DNA of 20,663 nucleotides, from the IMG/VR virus record IMGVR_UViG_3300025120_000718, positions 1 to 20,663 of that record. One strand, written 5' to 3'. Of this stretch, positions 5,948-12,143 are shown in pieces (position 1 is the first letter of the stretch; every line of letters begins with the position of its first letter). This DNA is from a virus. Made by a program: the position numbers and the translations under genes. The notes under the pieces are model-generated. The model was not told where the DNA came from, did not search any database, and saw only the letters and a program-made list of their open reading frames with translations.

Positions 5948-8254
5948 CTAATTTTTATTTTCTAATTTTTCTATTCTCTCGTTTAAACCCTGTATTGTTT
6001 TTAATAACAATGCTGTTAATTTAGTGTAACTAATTCCTAATGCGCTTCCATCTGCACCATTAGTAACTAATTCAGGATATATTTTTTGTACTTCCTCTGC
6101 TATTAATCCGAAATCTTTTTTATTATTATTTCTCCATGTAAAGTGTACAGGTCTTAATTGGTAAATATCATCTGCCTGCCTATTAATATCTTTTACTGAT
6201 TTTTTATATCTTAATGCTGATGTTTCAGTTAATGATGTTACAAAAGCTGAACCTGTTACAACTAATGAACCAGATACTTCAACCGCATTTACTCCTGATC
6301 CAGTTATGTTTAAAGTACCACTTATTGCCGCTGATCCTGTATGTGGAAATCCTCCTACACCTGTTAAGCTAGCACCACTACCTTGGAATGAACCACTAAA
6401 TGAACCTGAACCTGCTCTAGATAATGTAGAGATATTAGCAAATGAAGCCGTTGCGGCAGCACTTAATGTTGTAGCTCTTGCAGCTACAGAAGCTGAGGTA
6501 GCGGTTACAGTTGGTGCTAATGCGTTTGCTCTTGTAGCTACTGATGCTGTTTGAGCATTAATAGCTGTTGAAGCTGAAGTAGCAGTTACTGTTGGTGCCA
6601 ATGCGTTTGCTCTTAGCGCTACTGATGCTGTTTGAGCATTAATAGCTGTTGAAGCAGATGTTGCCGTAACTGTTGGTGCTAAGGCATTTGCTCTTAATGA
6701 TACTGATGCTGTTTGTGCCGTTGTAGCTATTGAAGCTGAAGTAGCAAATGAAGATGAAACGGGGGAGGTATCTAATATATAAATAGGACCACCCATAGCT
6801 GCATGTGAAGTACATTGATAATATAATACTTCAGGGGCTTCCATAGATACATTGAAAGTTAATGTTTCATTGTTACCTGCATTATTATTTGTTACACCAT
6901 TATTATATGCAGTACCAGCTGAACCATTTGGAGTTACTTGAATTCGGAATGGATGTCCACCAGATTTATTTGTAAATTTATACTGTTGACCTCTAATTAA
7001 ATAAATATCTGGATCAGCTGTTGAACCTGTAAAACCAGGTCCTGTAAAAGTATAATCACTTGATCCATTAGCTCCTAAAATCCATTCAGAAGTATATGTA
7101 GCAATGTTTGCAATTGAAGCTGTTCCAGCAGTATGTGATGCTGTAGTAGCACTATCTGCAAAAGAAGCAGTAGCTGTAGGAGCTAAAGTGTTTGCTCTAA
7201 TAGCAACGGAAGCTGTTTGGGCTAATATTGCTGTTGAAGCAGATGTAGCTGTTACTGTTGGTGATAAGCTATTAGCTCTTGCAGCAATAGAAGCTGATTG
7301 AATTGAACCTGAAGCTATTACACCTGTTAATAATGTACCATCTCCTTGGAATGAACCACTAAATCCACCTACACTAGATGAAATATTACCTTTAACAATC
7401 ATACTACCTGTTTGTAGTAAACTTCCAGTAATTTGTTGGATATCATTTGCTTTATCACCAAAAATATTTGATCCAGAAGTAATTACTGTAGAAGAAGATT
7501 CAAATGTTTGTAATACAAAACTTGCTGTAATAGCAGAAATACTAGTTAAACCTGTTAAAGTAGCTGCAGTAGCTCCTAAATCTATTTCTGTTGAACCTAT
7601 AGTAACACTATCGTTTGCTAATTTAGCATTAGTAATATTACCATCGTGTACAGTACCCGCTACACTTGCAAATGAAGCTGTTGCTTGTGCACTTAAAGTA
7701 GTTGCCCTTGCAGCTACAGAAGCTGAGGTTGCAGTTACTGTTGGTGCTAACGAGTTTGCTCTTGTAGCCACGGAAGCTGTTACAGCAATAGTATCAGGTA
7801 ACCCTAATGTTACTTTTACATCATTACTAACTCTTGTTACTGCTGTTGAAATTTCATTTGTAGTACCAAGAATTTGTAGATCATCTGCTGTTAAACTTAC
7901 ATCTTGTGTTCCAGTATCACCATCAACTGTTAAATTAGTTGCTAATCCTGTTAACCCAGAGCCATCTCCTATAAATGAACCACTTACTGTACCACTTACA
8001 AATAAACTACCTGTTAAAGCTGTACTACCACTAACCCTTAATGCTAAAGTTGAGCTACCTGTTACTAATAATGAACCTGAAATTTGGCCTGAACCAGTAA
8101 ATGGGAAGCCTGCTACTCCTTCTAATCTTGATCCATCTCCTTCATATGAGCCACTAAAATGACCACTTGCTGTTGTTACTAATAAAGTACTACCAGTAAT
8201 ATTTACTTTAGTTCCGGAATTTGGGGATATTGCTCCTACTTTTAAGATACTCAT
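5948..8254 (-). CDS. Large tail fibre with cupredoxin-like insert and S74 chaperone tail
   Basis: A 768-residue modular fibre protein. Order: an N-terminal SILKVGAISPNSGTKVNI segment typical of aquatic phage fibres; strand-loop modules (SGSLLVTGSSTLALRVSGS, SGSFIGDGSGLTG) at about 25-110; an LTVDGD/GTTNEI module at about 110-155; Ala/Thr/Ser-rich repeats; a cupredoxin-like domain at 387-495 with His434, Cys481, His484 and Met487 in the spacing of type-1 copper sites; three 27-residue repeats (about 500-580); further strand-loop modules; and a C-terminal S74 intramolecular chaperone (about 679-768) with SALRYK, RPVHFTW and GLIAEEV. In that family a Ser with a Lys five residues on (here S679, K684) carries out self-cleavage, releasing the chaperone after trimerisation. 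It is probably a trimeric adhesion fibre. AATATTTATA ends only three bases before the ATG. Confidence 0.85.
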   Translation of the reverse strand: MSILKVGAISPNSGTKVNITGSTLLVTTASGHFSGSYEGDGSRLEGVAGFPFTGSGQISGSLLVTGSSTLALRVSGSTALTGSLFVSGTVSGSFIGDGSGLTGLATNLTVDGDTGTQDVSLTADDLQILGTTNEISTAVTRVSNDVKVTLGLPDTIAVTASVATRANSLAPTVTATSASVAARATTLSAQATASFASVAGTVHDGNITNAKLANDSVTIGSTEIDLGATAATLTGLTSISAITASFVLQTFESSSTVITSGSNIFGDKANDIQQITGSLLQTGSMIVKGNISSSVGGFSGSFQGDGTLLTGVIASGSIQSASIAARANSLSPTVTATSASTAILAQTASVAIRANTLAPTATASFADSATTASHTAGTASIANIATYTSEWILGANGSSDYTFTGPGFTGSTADPDIYLIRGQQYKFTNKSGGHPFRIQVTPNGSAGTAYNNGVTNNNAGNNETLTFNVSMEAPEVLYYQCTSHAAMGGPIYILDTSPVSSSFATSASIATTAQTASVSLRANALAPTVTATSASTAINAQTASVALRANALAPTVTATSASTAINAQTASVATRANALAPTVTATSASVAARATTLSAAATASFANISTLSRAGSGSFSGSFQGSGASLTGVGGFPHTGSAAISGTLNITGSGVNAVEVSGSLVVTGSAFVTSLTETSALRYKKSVKDINRQADDIYQLRPVHFTWRNNNKKDFGLIAEEVQKIYPELVTNGADGSALGISYTKLTALLLKTIQGLNERIEKLENKN
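6513..6755 (-). repeat. Three tandem 81-bp repeats within the fibre gene
   Basis: Near-identical units begin at 6513, 6594 and 6675, exactly 81 bp apart. Each encodes 27 residues of the pattern TASVALRANALAPTVTATSA plus a short Ser/Ala linker. More divergent single copies occur elsewhere in this gene (about 7170-7290 and 7680-7790) and in the 9064-9906 gene (about 9700-9790). The repeats lie just C-terminal to the cupredoxin-like domain. Confidence 0.8.
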
Positions 8255-8257
8255 ATA

Positions 8258-8267
8258 TATAAATATT
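8258..8267 (-). promoter_or_regulatory. Candidate late promoter motif abutting the large fibre start
   Basis: AATATTTATA only three bases before the ATG at 8254, inside the perfect palindrome TATAAATATTTATA (8258-8271). Because it is palindromic, this is the one site where the T4-type late sequence TATAAATA also reads in the gene's direction (8264-8271), which may be the element used here. Confidence 0.4.
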
Positions 8268-8276
8268 TATAATACA

Positions 8277-8573
8277 TTAAAACTCGTGTATTTTTAAAAA
8301 TGATCCTGCTGTTACAGTAAATGTAACTCCATCATTTATTGTTATATTACCTAATAAACTATTGAATGTGTTAGCTGTAGTAGTAAAGTCAGAAGTAAAT
8401 GTAGCTGGATTGCTAGAACCTATAACACTAACTCCTGTAATACCCGAACCATCACCATTAAATGAACCTGTAAATGAACCTGTAAATGAAGAACCAGTTA
8501 TTTGATTGCTAACTGTTAAAGAAGACAGATTAGCATCTGACCCACTGACGATAAGCTTTTTCCAGTTTGGCAT
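8277..8573 (-). CDS. Short fibre-type virion protein
   Basis: A 98-residue protein whose N-terminus, PNWKKLIVSGSDANLSSL, matches that of the 280-residue protein at 9064-9906 (ATWKKVIVSGSDAELNNL). This is followed by SFTGSFTGSFNGDGSGITGV strand-loop repeats and a short beta-rich C-terminus ending FLKIHEF. It looks like the N-terminal attachment module of a fibre with only a brief tip. It may be a small adaptor or knob, or a shortened paralogue of its neighbour. The frame is open and ends cleanly, so it is not an obvious pseudogene. It has a 65-base leader, the longest in the window, after its AATATTTATA motif. Function is inferred from the modules only. Confidence 0.75.
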   Translation of the reverse strand: MPNWKKLIVSGSDANLSSLTVSNQITGSSFTGSFTGSFNGDGSGITGVSVIGSSNPATFTSDFTTTANTFNSLLGNITINDGVTFTVTAGSFLKIHEF

Positions 8574-8580
8574 GGTACTT

Positions 8581-8633
8581 TATTATGGTTGGTTACAGAA
8601 TTGTCTGTCCACTTCCCTTACGGGCCGATAATA
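8581..8633 (-). other. Possible structured 5' leader RNA
   Basis: This is the only long leader in the window, and locally GC-richer. On the transcribed strand three helices can be drawn: a closing stem (8628-8633 with 8581-8586, plus GG/CC inside), a 3-bp stem CCC/GGG with a GUAA loop (8624-8615), and a 5-bp stem ACAGA/TCTGT with a CAAT loop (8608-8595). Together they would make a three-way junction with a GNRA tetraloop. All helices are short, so the fold is tentative. It resembles no riboswitch or ribozyme that I recognise. Confidence 0.25.
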
Positions 8634-8638
8634 TCAAG

Positions 8639-8648
8639 TATAAATATT
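8639..8648 (-). promoter_or_regulatory. Candidate late promoter motif before the 98-residue gene
   Basis: An exact AATATTTATA directly beside the stop codon of the 55-residue gene. It is 65 bases from the next ATG, much farther than at any other site. Confidence 0.45.
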
Positions 8649-8816
8649 TTAAGTTTTTAGAGAAGTAGATTCTATTTTATTTAGTTGTTTTTCAATATTA
8701 TTCACTAAAGAAATAAAACTACGTGCTTCTCTACCCTTAATATCTAAATCATATAAAGCCGCTATAATAACACGGATTTCTGAAGTTGTTAATCCCTTTA
8801 AATTGTGTTTTTCCAT
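8649..8816 (-). CDS. 55-residue helical protein of unknown function
   Basis: A small gene read directly from the minus strand: it starts MEKHNLKGLTTSEIRVIIAA, ends in SLKT and stops with TAA at 8651-8649. The protein is two predicted helices joined by an IKGRE turn (about residues 26-30). It starts two bases after the stop of the 73-residue gene (TAGGAATG), an arrangement for coupled translation; the AGGA touches the ATG, too close to be a normal ribosome site. It aligns without gaps to the helix-turn-helix hairpin of the preceding protein, so the two are probably ancient tandem duplicates. Reality as a gene is supported by the tight packing, the open frame filling the whole gap, and a promoter motif placed just after its stop. 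Function unknown. Confidence 0.65.
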   Translation of the reverse strand: MEKHNLKGLTTSEIRVIIAALYDLDIKGREARSFISLVNNIEKQLNKIESTSLKT

Positions 8817-8818
8817 TC

Positions 8819-9040
8819 CTAAGATTGGTCTTTATCTAAAGATAAGTACGCCTCTTGGAGTTTCCAAGTAAGATTAAATAGTTTTTCTAAATCTTTACCA
8901 TCAAATTGAGAATTTTTTATTAAATTTAAAAGCATCTCTAATTCTTTTTTATTTAAAAGAAGATCTTCGGGGGGAGTAATACTACTAATTATTTTACTAT
9001 TATTGTTTTTTACTATAACTTTTCCGGCACTAAAACTCAT
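8819..9040 (-). CDS. 73-residue helical protein of unknown function
   Basis: A small protein with a short N-terminal beta-like part (SAGKVIVKNNNSKIISS) and then two amphipathic helices separated by a QFDGKD turn (segments ELEMLLNLIKNSQFDGKD and LEKLFNLTWKLQEAYLSL). Similar small helical-hairpin proteins occur among marine phage structural genes, by memory only. The start at 9040 follows the 280-residue fibre gene by 23 bases of pure A/T, but the repeated AATATTTATA motif is missing here, so it is probably read through from upstream. No catalytic motif or membrane segment is visible. It could be a fibre-assembly factor, given its position in the fibre cassette; that is inference. Confidence 0.72.
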   Translation of the reverse strand: MSFSAGKVIVKNNNSKIISSITPPEDLLLNKKELEMLLNLIKNSQFDGKDLEKLFNLTWKLQEAYLSLDKDQS

Positions 9041-9063
9041 AACTTATTTTATTAATTAATATT

Positions 9064-9906
9064 TTAGGAATATATATAAACATCTCCTGATGAGGAAACA
9101 AACATATTACCTTTTTTAGTATATTTTGCTACAGTAGCAGTTGCTAGAGCACCTCCTGCACCTTCAACTACTGCTGGTAGAAAAGCATCGGGAGTAAATA
9201 TATTTTGTCTTGCATCAAATGAACTGGTTACACCAAATCTTAGTGTAGTTTGATCATAACCAAATACTTCACCAAATCCATTAGATCCTTGTTGTACTAC
9301 AAACCCACCTTCTCCTGCGGCATTTGAACCACTAGCTAATCTAATAAATCTATCTGCAACATCTAAATCAGTTGTTGCTTGGAATGAAGCTGTACCTTGT
9401 ACTGTTAAGTTTCTTGAAACAACGGCATCTCTTGTGATTGTTAAATCCTGCCCAATTGTTACATCATCTGGTAAACTAATAGTTGCTGTTACATTAGTAC
9501 CACTTTTACCTACTACTGTTGTTATTTCATTAGTAGTACCAATAATTCTTAAGTCATCTGATGTTAAAGATACATCTCCTGTGCCTGAATCACCATCTAC
9601 AGTTAATGTAGTAGCAAGTCCTGTTAGATTTGAACCGTCTCCTTGATATGATCCACTAAATGAACCTGAACCTCCTCTAGATAATGTAGAGATATCAGCA
9701 AATGAAGCTGTTACAGTAGGAGCTAAAGCATTTGCTCTTAGTGCAACAGAAGCAGTTTGTGCTAATGTTGATACTGAAGAAGAGGCCATTGTACCTAATA
9801 CTTCACCTTGGAAAGATCCTGAAAAAGAACCAGAGGCTTTTAATACATTTAAGTTATTTAATTCTGCATCTGACCCAGATACAATTACTTTTTTCCAAGT
9901 TGCCAT
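9064..9906 (-). CDS. Tail fibre/spike-type virion protein
   Basis: A 280-residue modular virion protein. It begins with the ATWKKVIVSGSD module shared with the 98-residue gene, then has SGSFSGSFQG strand-loop units, one copy of the SVALRANALAPTVTASFA repeat found three times in the large fibre, and an LTVDGDSGTGDVSLTSDDL module that is also in the large fibre. A C-terminal region of about 120 residues (ADRFIRLASGSN, GGFVVQQGSNGFGEVFGY, GNMFVSSSGDVYIYS) resembles beta-rich tip domains of phage fibres. There is no S74 tail. It is probably a trimeric fibre or side appendage. The start is 27 bases after AATATTTATA, with no Shine-Dalgarno sequence. Confidence 0.78.
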   Translation of the reverse strand: MATWKKVIVSGSDAELNNLNVLKASGSFSGSFQGEVLGTMASSSVSTLAQTASVALRANALAPTVTASFADISTLSRGGSGSFSGSYQGDGSNLTGLATTLTVDGDSGTGDVSLTSDDLRIIGTTNEITTVVGKSGTNVTATISLPDDVTIGQDLTITRDAVVSRNLTVQGTASFQATTDLDVADRFIRLASGSNAAGEGGFVVQQGSNGFGEVFGYDQTTLRFGVTSSFDARQNIFTPDAFLPAVVEGAGGALATATVAKYTKKGNMFVSSSGDVYIYS

Positions 9907-9933
9907 AATCTAAACTTTATTTTTCATTCTTAT

Positions 9934-9943
9934 TATAAATATT
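9934..9943 (-). promoter_or_regulatory. Candidate late promoter motif before the 280-residue fibre gene
   Basis: An exact AATATTTATA, 27 bases before the ATG at 9906, overlapping the stop codon of the 125-residue gene (9942-9944). Confidence 0.5.
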
Positions 9944-10319
9944 AGTCTCCTATAAATAAATTACTTCCACTATATAAAATCCCTCCTATAACTGCCGTAG
10001 CACTGCCCTGATATTCTGATAATTGTAGTATACCCTTATTATTAACTTTTAAATTTCCATCAGGGGTTCCTACTTTAAGGGGATCTTCAGTATTTGAGGA
10101 AGACACTTCTAATTTAGCAGAAGCTGATACTAAACCTATTCCAACTCTTTTTGATTCTTTATGAATTAAGATTATTGATTCATTTGAAGTTCCATCAATA
10201 AACTGAATGTTTTCCGTACTACCAACAGTTTGTAATTTTATAGAGCCAGTAGTATCAAATCCATCACCTGTAAAAAATATTGACCCTGATGCAGGCACAA
10301 TTCTTACATTCTTAGCCAT
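9942..10319 (-). CDS. Small fibre-type virion protein
   Basis: A 125-residue beta-rich protein. It starts KNVRIVPASGSIFFTGDGF, has a central RVGIGLVSASAKLEVS stretch of the kind found in shaft domains of phage fibres (typically VGIGTTSPSAKLEV), and ends with GGILYSGSNLFIGD. Its ATG lies inside the last codons of the S74 fibre gene (GATGGCTAA, 8-base overlap), so translation is coupled and the two proteins are probably made in fixed ratio. It may be a partner or cap of that fibre. I do not recognise a named family. Confidence 0.72.
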   Translation of the reverse strand: MAKNVRIVPASGSIFFTGDGFDTTGSIKLQTVGSTENIQFIDGTSNESIILIHKESKRVGIGLVSASAKLEVSSSNTEDPLKVGTPDGNLKVNNKGILQLSEYQGSATAVIGGILYSGSNLFIGD

Positions 10320-12117
10320 CTACTTTTGATTTTAGTATTTCTACTTCTTCTTTTAATTCTTGAACACTTTTTATTAAAACAGATACTAATTTACTATATT
10401 TAATACCTTGTGTAGTTCCATCTGTATTTAAAGTTACAAATTCAGGATATAACATTTGTACTTCTTCAGCAATTAATCCTTTATCTTCTTCTTTACTTTC
10501 TTTCCAAATAAAATCAACAGGTCTTAATAAGGCTACATTTTCTAATTCATTGCCCATTGGCTCAATTGCTTCTTTATATCTTAATGCTGAGGTCTCAGTT
10601 AATGATTGTACAAAAGCTGACCCTGTTACTACTAAACTACCAGAAACATCTATGGCTTTTACACCTGATCCTGTAATATTTAAAGTACCACTTATTGCTG
10701 CTGATCCTGTATGTGGAAATCCTCCTACACCTGTTAATCCTGCACCACTTCCTATAAAGGATCCACTTACTGTACCACTAACAAATAAACTACCTGTTAA
10801 AGCTGTACTACCACTAACTCTTACTGCTAAAGCTGAACTACCTGTAATAATTAATGATCCAGAAACTTTATTAGATCCTGTAACGTTTAATGTACTACCA
10901 TCAAATAATAAATTTGCTTCAGCATTTGCATTAGTAGCATCTACGGATGTAATTACTCTATTATTAGCGGAATTTGCTACAGTATAACCCGCTATTCCTG
11001 TTAAACTAGACCCATCACCTGTAAATGAACCACTTACAGTACCACTTACAAACATACTACCTGTAAATGTGGAACTACCACTAACCCTTAATGCTAAGGC
11101 ACTACTACCAGTTACTATAAGTGAGCCAGATACTGTTCCAGATCCCGTAAATGGAAAAGCTCCTATACCTGTTAACCCTGATCCATCTCCTATAAATGAA
11201 CCACTTGCTGTTCCACTAACAAATAAACTACCTGTTAATGTTGTACTACCACTAACTCTAAGTGCATTTCCTCCACTACCAGTTACTATAAGTGATCCGG
11301 ATAACGCTTGGGATCCAGTTGCATTAAGTTGTCCAGATGTACCTGAACTACCTGATGAACCAGAAGTACCATTAGTCCCAGAAGTACCAGATGATCCTGA
11401 TGAACCACTTGATCCAGAAGAACCAGATGTACCACTCGAACCGGATGATCCAGAAGAACCATATTCACCTGTTAAATTTACATTCCAACTACTGGATGTT
11501 CCCGAGCCATTAACTATGGTTACATTTACTACTAAATTTGTACCGCTATAAGAGGTTACAGGCCCTACCATATACTTTGCGGCATTTCCTGCATCTACTA
11601 TTATAGCATGGTTTCCAGCTATATAGGCAAGACCCGCTGCTACAACAAATGTTTTTGAACCTGTACCAATACTAGTATTAGTAGATGATGTAGTTTTGTA
11701 TACACTACCAGATGTACCTGATGATCCAGATGTACCATTTGTACCAGAAGAACCAGAAGTACCAGATGTTCCAGAAGTACCAGAACTACCCGAAGATCCA
11801 GAAGTACCAGATGATCCAGATGTACCCGAACTACCCGAAGATCCTGAAGATCCACTTGTACCAGAAGTACCAGATGTACCAACTCTAGCTGTAAATCCTA
11901 CATTACCACTTCCAGTATTATATGATAGTATAAATTCAGAATTTGAGATATTACTAATGCTACTACTTTCAATACTTACACTTCCTGTAACTCCTAATGA
12001 ACCTGATATTAAAATATCATTGTCATCTTTTGAAGAAAGTGCATTTATTATTCTTGTAACATGCTCAGATCGGATAATACTACCGCTGATTATACCTGAA
12101 GTACTTATTGTAGCCAT
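10312..12117 (-). CDS. Tail fibre with Gly-Ser/Thr-Ser tracts and S74 chaperone tail
   Basis: A 601-residue fibre. The N-terminal module (ATISTSGIISGSIIRSEHV, to about residue 78) is paralogous to that of the 289-residue fibre. Then come 19 Gly-X-Y triplets (81-137) made only of Ser, Thr, Asn and Gly; an 80-residue beta module with SKTFVVAAGLAYIAGNHAII; a second run of 14 triplets (221-262); three copies of the module SGSLIVTGS...RVSGST..TGSLFVSGT.SGSFIGDGSGLTG; and a C-terminal S74 chaperone (510-601) with SALRYK, LRPVDFIWK and GLIAEEV. The Ser510/Lys515 pair has the spacing of the self-cleaving dyad. Gly at every third residue suggests a collagen-like triple helix without proline. The glycosyltransferase gene lies just upstream and an overlapping small gene follows. 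Confidence 0.85.
   Translation of the reverse strand: MATISTSGIISGSIIRSEHVTRIINALSSKDDNDILISGSLGVTGSVSIESSSISNISNSEFILSYNTGSGNVGFTARVGTSGTSGTSGSSGSSGSSGTSGSSGTSGSSGSSGTSGTSGTSGSSGTNGTSGSSGTSGSVYKTTSSTNTSIGTGSKTFVVAAGLAYIAGNHAIIVDAGNAAKYMVGPVTSYSGTNLVVNVTIVNGSGTSSSWNVNLTGEYGSSGSSGSSGTSGSSGSSGSSGSSGTSGTNGTSGSSGSSGTSGQLNATGSQALSGSLIVTGSGGNALRVSGSTTLTGSLFVSGTASGSFIGDGSGLTGIGAFPFTGSGTVSGSLIVTGSSALALRVSGSSTFTGSMFVSGTVSGSFTGDGSSLTGIAGYTVANSANNRVITSVDATNANAEANLLFDGSTLNVTGSNKVSGSLIITGSSALAVRVSGSTALTGSLFVSGTVSGSFIGSGAGLTGVGGFPHTGSAAISGTLNITGSGVKAIDVSGSLVVTGSAFVQSLTETSALRYKEAIEPMGNELENVALLRPVDFIWKESKEEDKGLIAEEVQMLYPEFVTLNTDGTTQGIKYSKLVSVLIKSVQELKEEVEILKSKVDG
10611..10726 (-). repeat. Near-identical segment shared with the large fibre (6241-6356)
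   Basis: This stretch and 6241-6356 encode the same linker (HTGSAAISGTLNITGSGV then VSGSLVVTGSAFV) just before the S74 domain. In 57 bases starting at 10681 and 6311 there is a single mismatch, far closer than the rest of the two genes, which points to recent duplication or gene conversion. Confidence 0.75.
11332..11457 (-). repeat. Gly-X-Y tract, 14 triplets (second tract of the S74 fibre)
   Basis: Encodes residues 221-262 as SSG/TSG/TNG triplets with a 9-base DNA rhythm. Gly is strictly at every third position and there is no proline. Confidence 0.85.
11707..11877 (-). repeat. Gly-X-Y tract, 19 triplets (first tract of the S74 fibre)
   Basis: Encodes residues 81-137. It is made of SSG, TSG and one TNG and ends at the beta module SVYKTTSS. 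The 289-residue fibre has a tract of about the same length before the homologous junction (SVFQGTST). Confidence 0.85.
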
Positions 12118-12143
12118 TAAAAATTATTTACTAGAGTTATTCT

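Noticed and set aside
6513-6755. 81-bp repeats as CRISPR or iteron origin
   Set aside because: The period is a multiple of three, the reading frame is kept, and differences are mostly silent or conservative, so this is a protein repeat.
8277-8573. The 98-residue fibre gene as a truncated pseudogene of the 280-residue fibre
   Set aside because: It shares only the N-terminal module, has its own distinct C-terminus, a clean stop and its own promoter motif, so it looks intact.
8581-8633. Hammerhead ribozyme or known riboswitch in the long leader
   Set aside because: A three-way junction can be drawn, but the hammerhead core sequences (CUGAUGA, GAAA) are absent and no known aptamer pattern fits.
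11332-11877. Short regularly spaced DNA repeats resembling a CRISPR array
   Set aside because: The 9-base rhythm is continuous and codes for Gly-X-Y triplets in frame; there are no unique spacers of uniform length.
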